64,000 nucleotides of DNA from Fructobacillus evanidus (GTDB lineage: Bacteria; Bacillota; Bacilli; Lactobacillales; Lactobacillaceae). The stretch is from contig NZ_CAUZLM010000006.1 of the NCBI RefSeq assembly GCF_963580165.1, positions 31,793 to 95,792 on the forward strand. The letters run 5' to 3'. This document shows positions 47,000 to 55,652 of the stretch, one piece after another (positions within the stretch are counted from its first letter, which is position 1; each line of letters begins with the position of its first letter). The translations under genes were made by a program, and so were the position numbers. The notes under the pieces were generated by a model. The model did no database searches and was not told the origin of the DNA. It saw only the letters and a program-made list of their open reading frames with translations.

Positions 47000-47929
47000 T
47001 CATTCCTCCAGTGGGGGTGTTCTGTGATCCGGCCGTCCAATTTTGGTGGCGGCCAAGAGCTCATCAAAAATCCGCTGTTGCGCATCCGTTAAGACAATGT
47101 CTTTCCGGTAAGCAAAGCCGACCTTAAACATGGGCTGGTCGTCATCTGTGATTGGCAATGCGGTCACACCCGGGAAAGTTAACGCTGGGTGGTGGACCAT
47201 AAAGCCAATCCCACGATTTTGTCGAATCAGGCTTAGAATTCCGTAGGGTTCCGAGGAATTAAACAAAACGTTGGCATGAAAATGGGCGGCTCGGGCCAAC
47301 TGGTCGAAAGCCTGGGTATGAACGAAGTTACCTTTCAGTAAGATGAATCTTTCGTCTTTGATGTCTTCAAATGACACGGACCCTTTTTGAACCAAGGGGT
47401 AGTCGTCGGCAGCCAAAATAGCAAAGGGCTGCTCGTCAAAGGCGATTAAATTAAATTCGCTTTGATCGATGTCATCGAGATAGCCGACAAAGGAAGCGTC
47501 GAGCTCACCATTTTTTAATTGGTCGATGGCCTCTTGGGCCCCAACTTCAACCGTTTTCAAATGGGCGAGTGAATCGTCAGATAAGACCGTTGCAATGGCT
47601 GGAAAGTAAGCGACTTGAATAATGGGTGGCAAACCAATCAAAAGTGATTCCTCACTGTCGCGCTTGATCTCCGTTTGAGCAACCTGATACTGTTCCACAA
47701 TCAAGGTCGCATGTTGTCGCAAGACTTCGCCGGCATGGGTCAAAGTCACGTTTTTATGCGCTGCCTGTCGCAAAATGAGCTTGGCGCCAAGCTCTTTTTC
47801 CAACCGCTGCATCGCAAGTGACACTGTTGGTTGCGAAATTCCGAATTTCTCAGAAACCTGAGAAAAGTTTCGGTAAGTTGCGAGGGCTAAATAGTATTGT
47901 AAATCAGTTATGCGCAAGGTTTTCTCCAA
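47000..47929 (-). CDS. mleR: LysR-family regulator, probable malolactic regulator MleR
   Basis: 309 residues. An N-terminal winged HTH (about 6-65: Y-Y-L-A-L-A-T-Y-R-N-F-S-Q-V-S-E-K-F-G-I-S-Q-P-T) is followed by a LysR effector-binding domain. It is divergent from malolactic enzyme, which is the MleR arrangement in lactic acid bacteria, so it likely activates malolactic genes in response to malate. Unusually, its 3' end overlaps a metal-type binding-protein gene (ATGA), making a two-gene operon. The promoter on the minus strand is an extended -10 (TGCTATAAT, at 47960-47968). Confidence 0.82.
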   Translation of the reverse strand: MEKTLRITDLQYYLALATYRNFSQVSEKFGISQPTVSLAMQRLEKELGAKLILRQAAHKNVTLTHAGEVLRQHATLIVEQYQVAQTEIKRDSEESLLIGLPPIIQVAYFPAIATVLSDDSLAHLKTVEVGAQEAIDQLKNGELDASFVGYLDDIDQSEFNLIAFDEQPFAILAADDYPLVQKGSVSFEDIKDERFILLKGNFVHTQAFDQLARAAHFHANVLFNSSEPYGILSLIRQNRGIGFMVHHPALTFPGVTALPITDDDQPMFKVGFAYRKDIVLTDAQQRIFDELLAATKIGRPDHRTPPLEE

Positions 47930-47959
47930 ATTCAGTTCTTAACATCCAAGCCTATTTCC

Positions 47960-48054
47960 ATTATAGCAAAATCTGTCAACCCCTCTTGGTTAACTATAGG
48001 GAAAAGTGTGGATATACCACCTGTTTGACTATAAATTTTTATGGGTTGTAGAAT
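47960..48054. promoter_or_regulatory. Divergent promoters of mleR and malolactic enzyme
   Basis: On the minus strand the extended -10 TGCTATAAT spans 47960-47968. On the plus strand TTGACT at 48025-48030 and TAGAAT at 48049-48054 have an 18-base spacer. The roughly 60 bases between should hold the LysR binding site. Confidence 0.6.
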
Positions 48055-48119
48055 AACAGCGTTAAGTAATTCGAACTTTGTTTCGAGTTAGAAAACAAAG
48101 AAAAAAAGGAGCCTATCTC

Positions 48120-49742
48120 ATGACACCAATTGAGATTTTAAATAATCCCTTCTTAAACAAGGGAACAGGGTTCACGATGGAAGAACGTAAGGAACTCGGC
48201 GTTGCCGGTCTTTTGCCTCCCCGCGTGCAAACTTTGGAAGAACAATCAGAACAAGCATACGCACAGTACCAATCAAAGCCTTCTGATTTGGAAAAGCGCT
48301 TGTTCTTGATGGAAATCTTCAACACAAACCACACATTGTTCTACTACTTGTTCGGACAACACGTGGTTGAGTTTATGCCAATCGTTTATGATCCAGTGAT
48401 TGCTGACACGATTGAAAACTACTCAGAATTGTTTGTTGACCCACAAAACGCGGTTTACTTGTCAATCGACGAACCAGACGTGATGGAATCAGCCTTGAAG
48501 GCCGGTGCCAATGGTCGTGATATCAAGTTGATCGTTGTCACGGATGCCGAAGGAATCTTGGGTATCGGTGATTGGGGAACGAACGGTGTTGATATTGCCG
48601 TTGGTAAGTTGATGGTTTATACGGCTGCTGCCGGTGTTAACCCTGAAAACGTTTTGCCTGTTGTCTTGGATAACGGAACAAACAACCAATCATTGTTGGA
48701 CAACGACATGTACTTGGGTAACCGTCATGAACGTGTTCGCGGCGAAAAGTATACGGAATTTGTTGATAGCTTCGTTGAAGCTGCTGAAAACTTGTTCCCT
48801 AACTTGTACTTGCACTGGGAAGACTTTGGCCGTTCAAACGCCGCTGTTATCTTGGACAAGTATAAGGACAAGATTACAACATTTAACGATGACATCCAGG
48901 GAACTGGAATCATCACTTTGGCAGCCGCTTTGGGTGCCATGACCATCACTGGTGAAAAGTTGTCTGACCAGACTTACTTGACATTCGGTGCAGGTTCAGC
49001 CGGTGCAGGTATCGCCAACCGGATGTTTGAAGAAATGTTGCAAGAAGGTTTGTCTGAAGAAGAAGCTCGCAAGCACATCTACATGGTAGACAAGCAAGGT
49101 TTGCTCTTCGATGACATGGATGATTTGACTCCTGAACAAAAGCCATTTGCTCGCTCACGTTCAGAATTCGCAAACGCTGCTGATTTGACAAACTTGGCAG
49201 CCGTTGTGAAGGCAATTCACCCAACAATCATGGTTGGAACTTCAACTCAACCAGGTGCCTTTACGAAGGAAATCGTGCAAGAAATGGCTGCTCACACTGA
49301 GCGCCCAGTCATCTTCCCATTGTCAAACCCAACGAAGTTGGCCGAAGCAAAGGCAGAAGACTTGCTTGAATGGACTGATGGTAAGGCCTTGATTGCTACT
49401 GGTATTCCAGTTGACCCAATCGAATACAAGGGTGTTACTTACGAAATCGGTCAGGCTAACAACGCCTTGGTTTACCCAGGACTTGGTCTCGGAACAATCG
49501 CTTCAACTGCAAAGGTTTTGAATGATGAAATGATTTCAGCCGCTGCTCACTCATTGGGTGGTATCGTTGATGCATCAAAGCCGGGGGCAGCCGTTTTGCC
49601 ACCAGTTTCAAAGTTGACTGTCTTCTCAGAGACAGTTGCTATTGCCACTGCTCAGTCAGCCGTTGACCAGAAGATCACGAAGGAAGAGATCACCGACGTG
49701 AAGAAGGCCATCGAAGACTTGAAGTGGGAACCTAAGTACTAA
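48120..49742 (+). CDS. mleA: Malolactic enzyme
   Basis: 540 residues from ATG 48120, preceded by AAAGGAG; the upstream in-frame ATG at 48078 lacks a site. The N-terminus (I-L-N-N-P-F-L-N-K-G-T-G-F-T) and N-T-N-H-T-L-F-Y-Y-L-F match malolactic enzymes of Oenococcus and Lactobacillus. Other motifs are E-F-M-P-I-V-Y-D-P-V, G-D-W-G-T-N-G-V-D-I-A-V-G-K, F-N-D-D-I-Q-G-T-G and the NAD fold F-G-A-G-S-A-G-A-G. It converts L-malate directly to L-lactate and CO2, with NAD and Mn as cofactors. The permease downstream and divergent LysR regulator support this over an ordinary malic enzyme. A terminator lies before the permease. Confidence 0.93.
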   Translation: MTPIEILNNPFLNKGTGFTMEERKELGVAGLLPPRVQTLEEQSEQAYAQYQSKPSDLEKRLFLMEIFNTNHTLFYYLFGQHVVEFMPIVYDPVIADTIENYSELFVDPQNAVYLSIDEPDVMESALKAGANGRDIKLIVVTDAEGILGIGDWGTNGVDIAVGKLMVYTAAAGVNPENVLPVVLDNGTNNQSLLDNDMYLGNRHERVRGEKYTEFVDSFVEAAENLFPNLYLHWEDFGRSNAAVILDKYKDKITTFNDDIQGTGIITLAAALGAMTITGEKLSDQTYLTFGAGSAGAGIANRMFEEMLQEGLSEEEARKHIYMVDKQGLLFDDMDDLTPEQKPFARSRSEFANAADLTNLAAVVKAIHPTIMVGTSTQPGAFTKEIVQEMAAHTERPVIFPLSNPTKLAEAKAEDLLEWTDGKALIATGIPVDPIEYKGVTYEIGQANNALVYPGLGLGTIASTAKVLNDEMISAAAHSLGGIVDASKPGAAVLPPVSKLTVFSETVAIATAQSAVDQKITKEEITDVKKAIEDLKWEPKY

Positions 49743-49785
49743 GATTTAACTTACAAAAAAAACAAAGCAAAGCAACAACACACAG

Positions 49786-49808
49786 AAAAGGACGTTAAGT
49801 CCTTTTTT
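49786..49808 (+). terminator. Terminator after malolactic enzyme
   Basis: AAAAGGAC pairs with GTCCTTTT around GTTAA and ends in T. Permease expression may depend on read-through or its own promoter. Confidence 0.82.
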
Positions 49809-49919
49809 GCGTATAATCTTTTTAGAATAGTGAAGTTCATGGAAAATCAGCGCTCTAAGCGGCGCTTGGAAGTGGATGGGGCTGTGATAATCAGGCACCA
49901 CCCGTAGAAGGGAGTTTTT

Positions 49920-50876
49920 ATGGCATTTTTGAATTCGATTGAAAGTGTTGTGACAATCATCTTGATGATTGCCCTTGGTTTTATTTTGCGCCAGCGGGGC
50001 TGGTTTGCTGATAGTTTTTCTGGGAATATTTCCCGCCTGATTACCAATATCGCCTTACCGGCATCGATTTTTGTGTCGGTCTTAAAGTTTTTGACACGTG
50101 ATAAATTAGTGTCCTTGTCTGGAGGATTGGTTTACGCCTTCCTCTCATTTGCCATCAGCTATCTAGTTGCCTACATTTTGGCTTATGTTTTCAAGGTCCG
50201 TCCTGGCCGCAAAGGGACGTTTATTAACGTTGTCGTTAATGCTAATACTATCTTTATTGGTTTGCCCTTAAATGTGGCGCTCTTTGGAAATCAGGCGTTG
50301 TCTTATTTCCTGGTTTATTATGTCATGAACACGATTTCAACCTGGGCCATTGGTGCTTTGATTATTGCCAATGATAGCCCGGATAAGGGACAAAAGGCCT
50401 TCAATTGGAAGAAGCTTTTGCCCGCTCCCTTAGTTGGGTTCTTGGTGGCCTTGGTCTTCTTACTTTTGGCCATTCCAGTTCCTGATTTTGCAACGTCAAC
50501 ACTGACTTACGTTGGTAACTTGGTCACACCATTGTCCTTGATTTACATCGGAATTGTCCTGGCGGATGCCGGCTTAAAAAGCATTCACTTTGACAAGGAC
50601 ACGGTCGTTGCCTTAGTTGGGCGCTTTATCTTTGCACCGGCCGTTATGTTGACACTCTTGGTCTTTGCCGGCGGCTTCTTGGGTCACTTACCACACCTTG
50701 AAGCTCAGACCTTGGCAGTGCAAGCTGCTACGCCGGCTTTGGCTGTTTTGCCAATCTTGGCCAATGAAGCCAATGGCGACGTGAAGTACGCCACGAACGT
50801 CGTCACCACATCAACCATTCTCTTTGTGGTGATTGTGCCTGTCGTGAATACCATTGCGACAATGCTCTTTAAATAA
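49920..50876 (+). CDS. mleP: AEC-family malate permease
   Basis: 318 residues, starting after AGAAGGGAG. It has about ten hydrophobic helices in two sets of five, with the auxin-efflux-carrier (Mem_trans) style: G-F-I-L-R-Q-R-G-W-F near the start and I-S-R-L-I-T-N-I-A-L-P-A. AEC carriers next to malolactic enzyme import malate or exchange it for lactate, and the membrane potential formed gives the cell energy. The gene name rests on position. Confidence 0.88.
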   Translation: MAFLNSIESVVTIILMIALGFILRQRGWFADSFSGNISRLITNIALPASIFVSVLKFLTRDKLVSLSGGLVYAFLSFAISYLVAYILAYVFKVRPGRKGTFINVVVNANTIFIGLPLNVALFGNQALSYFLVYYVMNTISTWAIGALIIANDSPDKGQKAFNWKKLLPAPLVGFLVALVFLLLAIPVPDFATSTLTYVGNLVTPLSLIYIGIVLADAGLKSIHFDKDTVVALVGRFIFAPAVMLTLLVFAGGFLGHLPHLEAQTLAVQAATPALAVLPILANEANGDVKYATNVVTTSTILFVVIVPVVNTIATMLFK

Positions 50877-50892
50877 GATATCTTTCGGTAAG

Positions 50893-50932
50893 AAAACCCG
50901 TCCTTCTCAGCGTTGAGAGGGGCGGGTTTTTG
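50893..50932 (+). terminator. Terminator after the malate permease
   Basis: AAACCCGTCC pairs with GGCGGGTTT, extended by CTCA/TGAG near the loop, followed by TTTT. Confidence 0.83.
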
Positions 50933-51064
50933 ATTGGTTAAATTTTAAAATTAATAAAAAAGGCGTCAAAAAGGTGGACGGTGGCGAAATATTCTAAATT
51001 AAGGTAGAATGTTTATAATGATTTTTTTAGAAGTAGACCAGTTAAAAGTCGAGAGGAGATGTAA

Positions 51065-51676
51065 ATGTTTCAAAATAAAAAGAGGTTCGTGTCCATATTA
51101 GGTTTTGCTATTGTGGCGGTTGCCACTTTTACTATTGTCATGAGTACAACATCTAGTAAAAATAAGGACACGGCCGATTCTCGTTCTGAAGCAAAGTCGT
51201 CCAGTAAAAGTTCGTCTAGTGATGACTCAAAGTTTGATGGGTACACCAATACAGACTCCTCAAACGGTTGGTGGTTAAACGATTCAACTTTTAAAGCGGG
51301 TAATTTGAGGTTTGATTTTGGAAAATCAGAGGTTGTTACTGCTACAGATAAAAGTAAAATTCTTGTGATTCATGCTAAGATGTCCAATGTTTCACAGAAA
51401 AATATTGATTCTGTTGAGATTTATCCAGACGCTATTTGGGCAAAACAAAAGTCAGATAATCAAGAAGTAGATCTTACGAATGTCGATAACAAGTTGCCAG
51501 AGAATAGTGCTGCTTTCCAGGAAGCACAGAATTTCCATAAGCAGCTTTTACCTGGTAAGTCGACAGAAGTTGTAATTAACTTTGAGCTGGTAAACGATAG
51601 CCCGGTTACGGTTCACTTTGTTGGTGCAGATGTTGGCCAGGAATTAGGACAAAAGACATTTACCATCAAAAAGTAA
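51065..51676 (+). CDS. Secreted/anchored protein with DUF5067-like domain
   Basis: 203 residues with GAGAGGAG before the ATG. An N-terminal helix (about 9-27) anchors or exports it. A Ser/Lys/Asp-rich linker (28-65) follows, then a beta-rich domain (I-L-V-I-H-A-K-M-S-N-V-S, later V-N-F-E-L-V-N-D-S-P-V) resembling the DUF5067/DUF4352 Ig-like folds of Gram-positive surface proteins. The hydrophobic leader has no Cys, so it is not a lipoprotein. Function unknown. Confidence 0.75.
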   Translation: MFQNKKRFVSILGFAIVAVATFTIVMSTTSSKNKDTADSRSEAKSSSKSSSSDDSKFDGYTNTDSSNGWWLNDSTFKAGNLRFDFGKSEVVTATDKSKILVIHAKMSNVSQKNIDSVEIYPDAIWAKQKSDNQEVDLTNVDNKLPENSAAFQEAQNFHKQLLPGKSTEVVINFELVNDSPVTVHFVGADVGQELGQKTFTIKK

Positions 51677-51713
51677 CTATTTTTGACTGATGGATAAAAA
51701 TACTTGCTTGTAT

Positions 51714-51758
51714 CAAACTGTTGCTATTCGTATAGATAGTTACAGTTTTTTATTTTAA
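51714..51758 (+). terminator. Imperfect terminator
   Basis: AAACTGTTGCTAT pairs with ATAGTTACAGTTT (two mismatches) and is followed by a T-run. Confidence 0.6.
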
Positions 51759-51801
51759 AATGGTAGAAAGTATTTTATGAGTGTTTAAGTAAGGAGAAGC
51801 T

Positions 51802-51996
51802 GTGCTAGAAAAATTTCGTCAATATCATCATTTTATTTTATTAGTGATTTCATTGGGTATTTTCACAAATGCTGTTATTAGTGCCTTTACTAATAAATAT
51901 GAATTTGCAAGAATGATTTTTGCTATTATTTTGGCTATCATAGCGACAATCAATTTAATTGCCCAACGTTCGCATCAAGATCATCGTAAAAAATAA
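51802..51996 (+). CDS. Small two-helix membrane protein
   Basis: 64 residues from a GTG start with AAGGAG nearby. Two hydrophobic helices (about 11-28 and 37-56) and a basic His-rich tail (R-S-H-Q-D-H-R-K-K). In size and layout it resembles the two small membrane proteins at 3.7-4.2 kb, though clear homology is not evident. A terminator follows. Function unknown. Confidence 0.65.
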   Translation: MLEKFRQYHHFILLVISLGIFTNAVISAFTNKYEFARMIFAIILAIIATINLIAQRSHQDHRKK

Positions 51997-52005
51997 TCGT
52001 ATAAA

Positions 52006-52050
52006 GAGCCCTTGGCCCTGATAGTATCAGGATCAAGGGCTTTAATTTTT
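52006..52050 (+). terminator. Terminator after the small membrane protein
   Basis: AGCCCTTG and CAAGGGCT form the base; an inner CTGATA/TATCAG stem extends it. The T-rich tail follows at 52041-52050. Confidence 0.82.
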
Positions 52051-52179
52051 TAGAAATACAATTTGTTTAGTAATGAAAATCACGGGTCAAATACCTGCCG
52101 TGAATCACATGATTAGCTAAAAAACATTGCATAATAGATATGCCCATGTATCTGAATATCCACAAGAAAGGGAATGATG

Positions 52180-52467
52180 ATGTTAATAAAAAATCAGCAA
52201 TTTAGTTTTCATACAAATGATAAGCTACTCGCCAAGGCTCAAAAGATTGCAGCTGCCGAACACCTTGATATGGCCACCATTTTAAATTCAGTTTTGGAAA
52301 AGATAGTTGCTCAAGGTAAGGTACCTGCTGATTTTGTGGACGAAAAATATAATCGTCGGGATAAAATTATCCAATCTTTGTATGATGAAATCGAGCAAGG
52401 GTATCAGGGTTACAAAAATGGCCGTGTAGTAGGAATTGGTCAGACATTTTCTAAGTATGGTTTATAA
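52180..52467 (+). CDS. RelB/DinJ-like antitoxin-type protein, orphan
   Basis: 95 residues if started at the third of three consecutive ATGs (52174, 52177, 52180), the one best spaced from AAAGGGA. The N-terminal 45 residues (F-S-F-H-T-N-D-K-L-L-A-K-A-Q-K-I-A, L-D-M-A-T-I-L-N-S-V-L) fit a ribbon-helix-helix DNA-binding domain of the RelB/DinJ type. The remainder is charged, with G-Y-Q-G-Y-K-N-G-R. No toxin gene adjoins; a terminator lies 30 bases on. It is either a solo regulator or the remnant of a toxin-antitoxin pair. Confidence 0.65.
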   Translation: MLIKNQQFSFHTNDKLLAKAQKIAAAEHLDMATILNSVLEKIVAQGKVPADFVDEKYNRRDKIIQSLYDEIEQGYQGYKNGRVVGIGQTFSKYGL

Positions 52468-52498
52468 GGCGGTACTGCACTAAACATTCAAACAAAGT

Positions 52499-52542
52499 AA
52501 AAGGACTGGCACCGATATTTTATCGGTGTCAGTCCTTTGTGC
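52499..52542 (+). terminator. Strong terminator
   Basis: A long stem, AAAGGACTGGCACCGATA with TATCGGTGTCAGTCCTTT (one G-U position), over TTTT. It also lies at the 3' end of the convergent ThrE gene and can serve both. Confidence 0.82.
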
Positions 52543-52566
52543 TCTTTAATAACGATAGTAAAAATG

Positions 52567-53928
52567 TTAATCAACCATCCGCCATCTCTTATCCAGGATA
52601 AACCGGGCCACGAAAAGGCCGAAAGGCAGAAAGAGCATGATTAGAAGGGCCTTGGTCAGCCATTCGGCGCCTGTCCCAACGTTGTTGAGTCCGAGGTTAT
52701 ACACGCCACGGTAGATGTAAAGCCCTGGGACCATAATCACGATGGATGGTACGGTGAGGGTAATCCGGGGGTATCGTAATTTCTGGTTTACCACGGAGGC
52801 CAATAGACCGGCTAGCAAGGCCCCAATAAAGGCAGCCGCTGCTGGTGGACAGTGGACGAGTTCCACTAACTCTAACCGAGTGGTGTTGGCAACAGCGCCA
52901 ATCAGGCCGGCAGTGATGGCCATCTTTTGCTTGGAATTAAACATCATCGAGAAGCCATAAACACCAGCAAAGGAGGCCATTAAGCGCAATGCAATCAGTG
53001 GATAGAGGGACAGTCCCTGTGGCAAGAAATTTTGTGGTTTGAAGCCAAAGCCGAGGGCTAGGAGCCAACCAATAAAGGTTGCCGTGATAATGGTTGTCAG
53101 GGCAAAGGTTAAACGTTCCAACCCAGACCGCATATCGTTTTTCGTGATATCGAGGATACTGGTGATGTAGGGGAAGCCGGGGATGACAAAAAGCATGGCG
53201 CCAATATAGCCGGCTTCATGGGCTGAGGTATTGGTTAAAAAGAGCCCCAAAAATCGCAAGGATAGGAAATAAGCTAGGCAGGCGATGGCCACGCCCAGTG
53301 TTGTGGTGGCGACAGAGGTCCAGTGACGTTTTCCCAGGAGCTTACGGGTAAACTGTCCTAGTCCAGCACCAACAAAGCAACAAATCATTTCAATCAACCC
53401 GCCACCGAGCAAAAAGATAAAGCCAGCACAGGCTAGGCCCGCGGCCAAACCAGATTGATAGGGCTGGTAGTTACCTGGTTCTTTTTTAATTTCATCAAGT
53501 CGTTGGTGGATAAGGGCCGGCTTTTGGTCGGCATAGTCACTGGCAAAGCGTTGGACGAAGTCTTGAAGTTCGGTCAGCTTGTCGGTATTGACGCCCGAAC
53601 TGGCGAGTGAGAGGCTTTCGGTAAACGATTCAACCCCATCGAAGCAGGTTAATGTGAGGGAGGTAAAGCCGATGTCGGCGGAGCAGGTCATTTTGAGCGC
53701 TCTGGCCACGGTGTTCATAGCATCGCGAACCCGCCAGGCACCGGTTCCGCAGGAAAGGAGCAAGAGACCGACTCGGCCAACAATTGAAGCCCGCACTCGC
53801 AGGGATGCCTGACGTGCGGGCACCTGATCATTTTCAATCACTTTTTCCCAGCGAATCGCCATGTGGTGATGGAGACGTTCGGGGTGGATGGTGTCTTCAA
53901 TGGCAGCTTGTGTGGTGGGGGTCGTCAT
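52567..53928 (-). CDS. Threonine/serine exporter family protein (ThrE-type)
   Basis: 453 residues, with AGAAGGA ahead of the ATG. The N-terminal ThrE domain (about 55-270) has the characteristic soluble start (L-L-L-S-C-G-T-G-A-W-R-V-R-D-A-M), then five helices. The C-terminal ThrE_2 domain (about 300-445) adds another set. The gene is thus the fused form rather than two half-genes. It exports Thr/Ser or similar amino acids by proton exchange in characterised relatives. It is monocistronic. Confidence 0.85.
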   Translation of the reverse strand: MTTPTTQAAIEDTIHPERLHHHMAIRWEKVIENDQVPARQASLRVRASIVGRVGLLLLSCGTGAWRVRDAMNTVARALKMTCSADIGFTSLTLTCFDGVESFTESLSLASSGVNTDKLTELQDFVQRFASDYADQKPALIHQRLDEIKKEPGNYQPYQSGLAAGLACAGFIFLLGGGLIEMICCFVGAGLGQFTRKLLGKRHWTSVATTTLGVAIACLAYFLSLRFLGLFLTNTSAHEAGYIGAMLFVIPGFPYITSILDITKNDMRSGLERLTFALTTIITATFIGWLLALGFGFKPQNFLPQGLSLYPLIALRLMASFAGVYGFSMMFNSKQKMAITAGLIGAVANTTRLELVELVHCPPAAAAFIGALLAGLLASVVNQKLRYPRITLTVPSIVIMVPGLYIYRGVYNLGLNNVGTGAEWLTKALLIMLFLPFGLFVARFILDKRWRMVD

Positions 53929-54057
53929 GGTTTTTTATCCTTCTCATGAACTTTTTAAAACAGAGTCAATATAAACTATATAATAGGCCTTTTAAATCAG
54001 CATTTCAAGGCGGTTTGTAGCGGTTTTAGAAGCTGATTTCACCCCGAAAAAAAGGGA

Positions 54058-54092
54058 CAAAAAAGTCCGACAAATTTGCCGGACTTTTTGTT
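54058..54092. terminator. Terminator downstream of rpiA
   Basis: AAAAGTCCG pairs with CGGACTTTT around a 10-base loop. T-runs on both strands make it usable in both directions. Confidence 0.78.
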
Positions 54093-54097
54093 TAAAA

Positions 54098-54784
54098 TTA
54101 TGAGTTCGTTAATTGATCTTTGTAGATTGCTTGACCGGTATTACCAACCAACAAGACATCACAAATATCAATAAAGAGACCGTGTTCAACAACACCGGTC
54201 AGGGCCTTAAGGTCTTTAGCCAACTGGGGGAGGTCCTCTTGACCAGTGATATCAACATCGATGATGTAATTACCAGAATCAGTCGTCAGGTAATTGCCAT
54301 CCTCTTGCTGCCGATAAACGGGCTTTAAATCACGGGTTTTGAGGTAGTTAAACACATGGTGGACACCAAATTTCACCACTTCCACAGGAAGTCGGTAAGA
54401 GCCCAAGCGTTGGTGCTGCTTGGAAGAGTCCACCACCCAGATATTCTTGGTTGAGTTCGTGGCCACAATCTTCTCGAAAAGAAGAGCGGCACCGCCACCC
54501 TTAATTCCGTTCAAGTTGCCATCGACTTCATCAGCCCCGTCAACGGTCACGTCGATGCGGTCGACGGCATCGATATCAACAACTTTTAAACCGAAACCAA
54601 GGGCGAGTTGAGAAGTTTGGACGGATGTGGCTACGCAGGTAATGTCCATTTGTTCTTCATGGGCTTTTTTGGCCAATAAATCAATAAAGATTGAGGCCGT
54701 TGATCCCGATCCCAGGCCAACAATCGCCTGGTTGGGAATCAACTCGACGGCCATTTGGGCCGCTTTTACTTTGTCATCATTCAC
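54098..54784 (-). CDS. rpiA: Ribose-5-phosphate isomerase A
   Basis: 228 residues from GTG 54784, with GGAGG at a good distance; the longer upstream frame is not needed. Conserved stretches: G-L-G-S-G-S-T-A-S (phosphate loop), D-G-A-D-E-V-D (catalytic Asp/Glu) and K-G-G-G-A-A-L-L-F-E-K-I. It interconverts ribose 5-phosphate and ribulose 5-phosphate in the pentose phosphate/phosphoketolase pathway. Ribokinase is encoded about 1 kb away on the other strand. Confidence 0.95.
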   Translation of the reverse strand: MNDDKVKAAQMAVELIPNQAIVGLGSGSTASIFIDLLAKKAHEEQMDITCVATSVQTSQLALGFGLKVVDIDAVDRIDVTVDGADEVDGNLNGIKGGGAALLFEKIVATNSTKNIWVVDSSKQHQRLGSYRLPVEVVKFGVHHVFNYLKTRDLKPVYRQQEDGNYLTTDSGNYIIDVDITGQEDLPQLAKDLKALTGVVEHGLFIDICDVLLVGNTGQAIYKDQLTNS

Positions 54785-55023
54785 GTTCGATCCTCCAACA
54801 ACCGGCAAGGAATAGTCATTACTTTTATTATAGCAGAAATGGCCCTTAAACCAATTGTTACTTTCACGCATTTTGCCCTTTTCGTCTGAAAAATCAGCTG
54901 GGCGGTCGACCTGGTTTGCTCCCGTGAGTAGTCATGGCCTTGCTCAGGCGACCATGTTAGTATGGTAGAGGAATCTAGATGAAGGTTAGCCAAACTGACT
55001 TTGGCTAATTTGAGGAGAAATCA

Positions 55024-55539
55024 GTGAGTAAAAAAGCAAAAATCATTTACCTAATTTTAGCCATCGTGGCGGTGGTTGAGATTATCGCCTTGGCAGTCTT
55101 GCCCCATGTCTTTGGCAACAGCCAAGAGAAACAACCAAGCGTCAAGCTCAGTCAAAGCCAGGCCAAAACCGCTGGAACGAAGGCGGATGATTTGATGAAA
55201 AATCTTTATCAGTGGTCAAATGATGAAGAGTACGCTAATAATAAGCAAAATATTGTTAAAAATGATGTGACGAATGCCAAAGTGATTAATCAGGTAATGC
55301 CGGATGATGACAGTCAGAGCCAGATTAATTCGACGAAGCTCCAGTCAACCTATGAGGGCTCGCAGGCCTTTCAGAAGGGGAATAAGGTTGGTGATATGAC
55401 GATTGAGGTCAAAAGTACCGTGACGAAGTCTGGTGAAAGTGCGAAGAGTACGATTGTCGATGCTTATCAAGCGCACTATGATCCAAAATCAGAACGGTTT
55501 ACGAAGCTGATTTATCAAGGGCAACAAAAGACGACTTAA
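55024..55539 (+). CDS. Membrane-anchored hypothetical protein
   Basis: 171 residues from GTG, with GAGGAGA just upstream. One N-terminal helix (about 6-29) then an extracellular polar region with many Gln, Lys and Ser (S-Q-S-Q-A-K-T-A-G-T-K-A-D-D-L). I do not recognise the domain. It is followed after 113 bases by ribokinase. Function unknown. Confidence 0.65.
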   Translation: MSKKAKIIYLILAIVAVVEIIALAVLPHVFGNSQEKQPSVKLSQSQAKTAGTKADDLMKNLYQWSNDEEYANNKQNIVKNDVTNAKVINQVMPDDDSQSQINSTKLQSTYEGSQAFQKGNKVGDMTIEVKSTVTKSGESAKSTIVDAYQAHYDPKSERFTKLIYQGQQKTT

Positions 55540-55652
55540 GCAACGTACCATTTATTGGGAAAAGTCTGCAATGCAGGCAGAAAAACGGGCTCTTTTCTTG
55601 TAAAATAGTAGAAGGAAAGTCAAGTAACTGACGGCTGCGAAAGGATTTCGTC

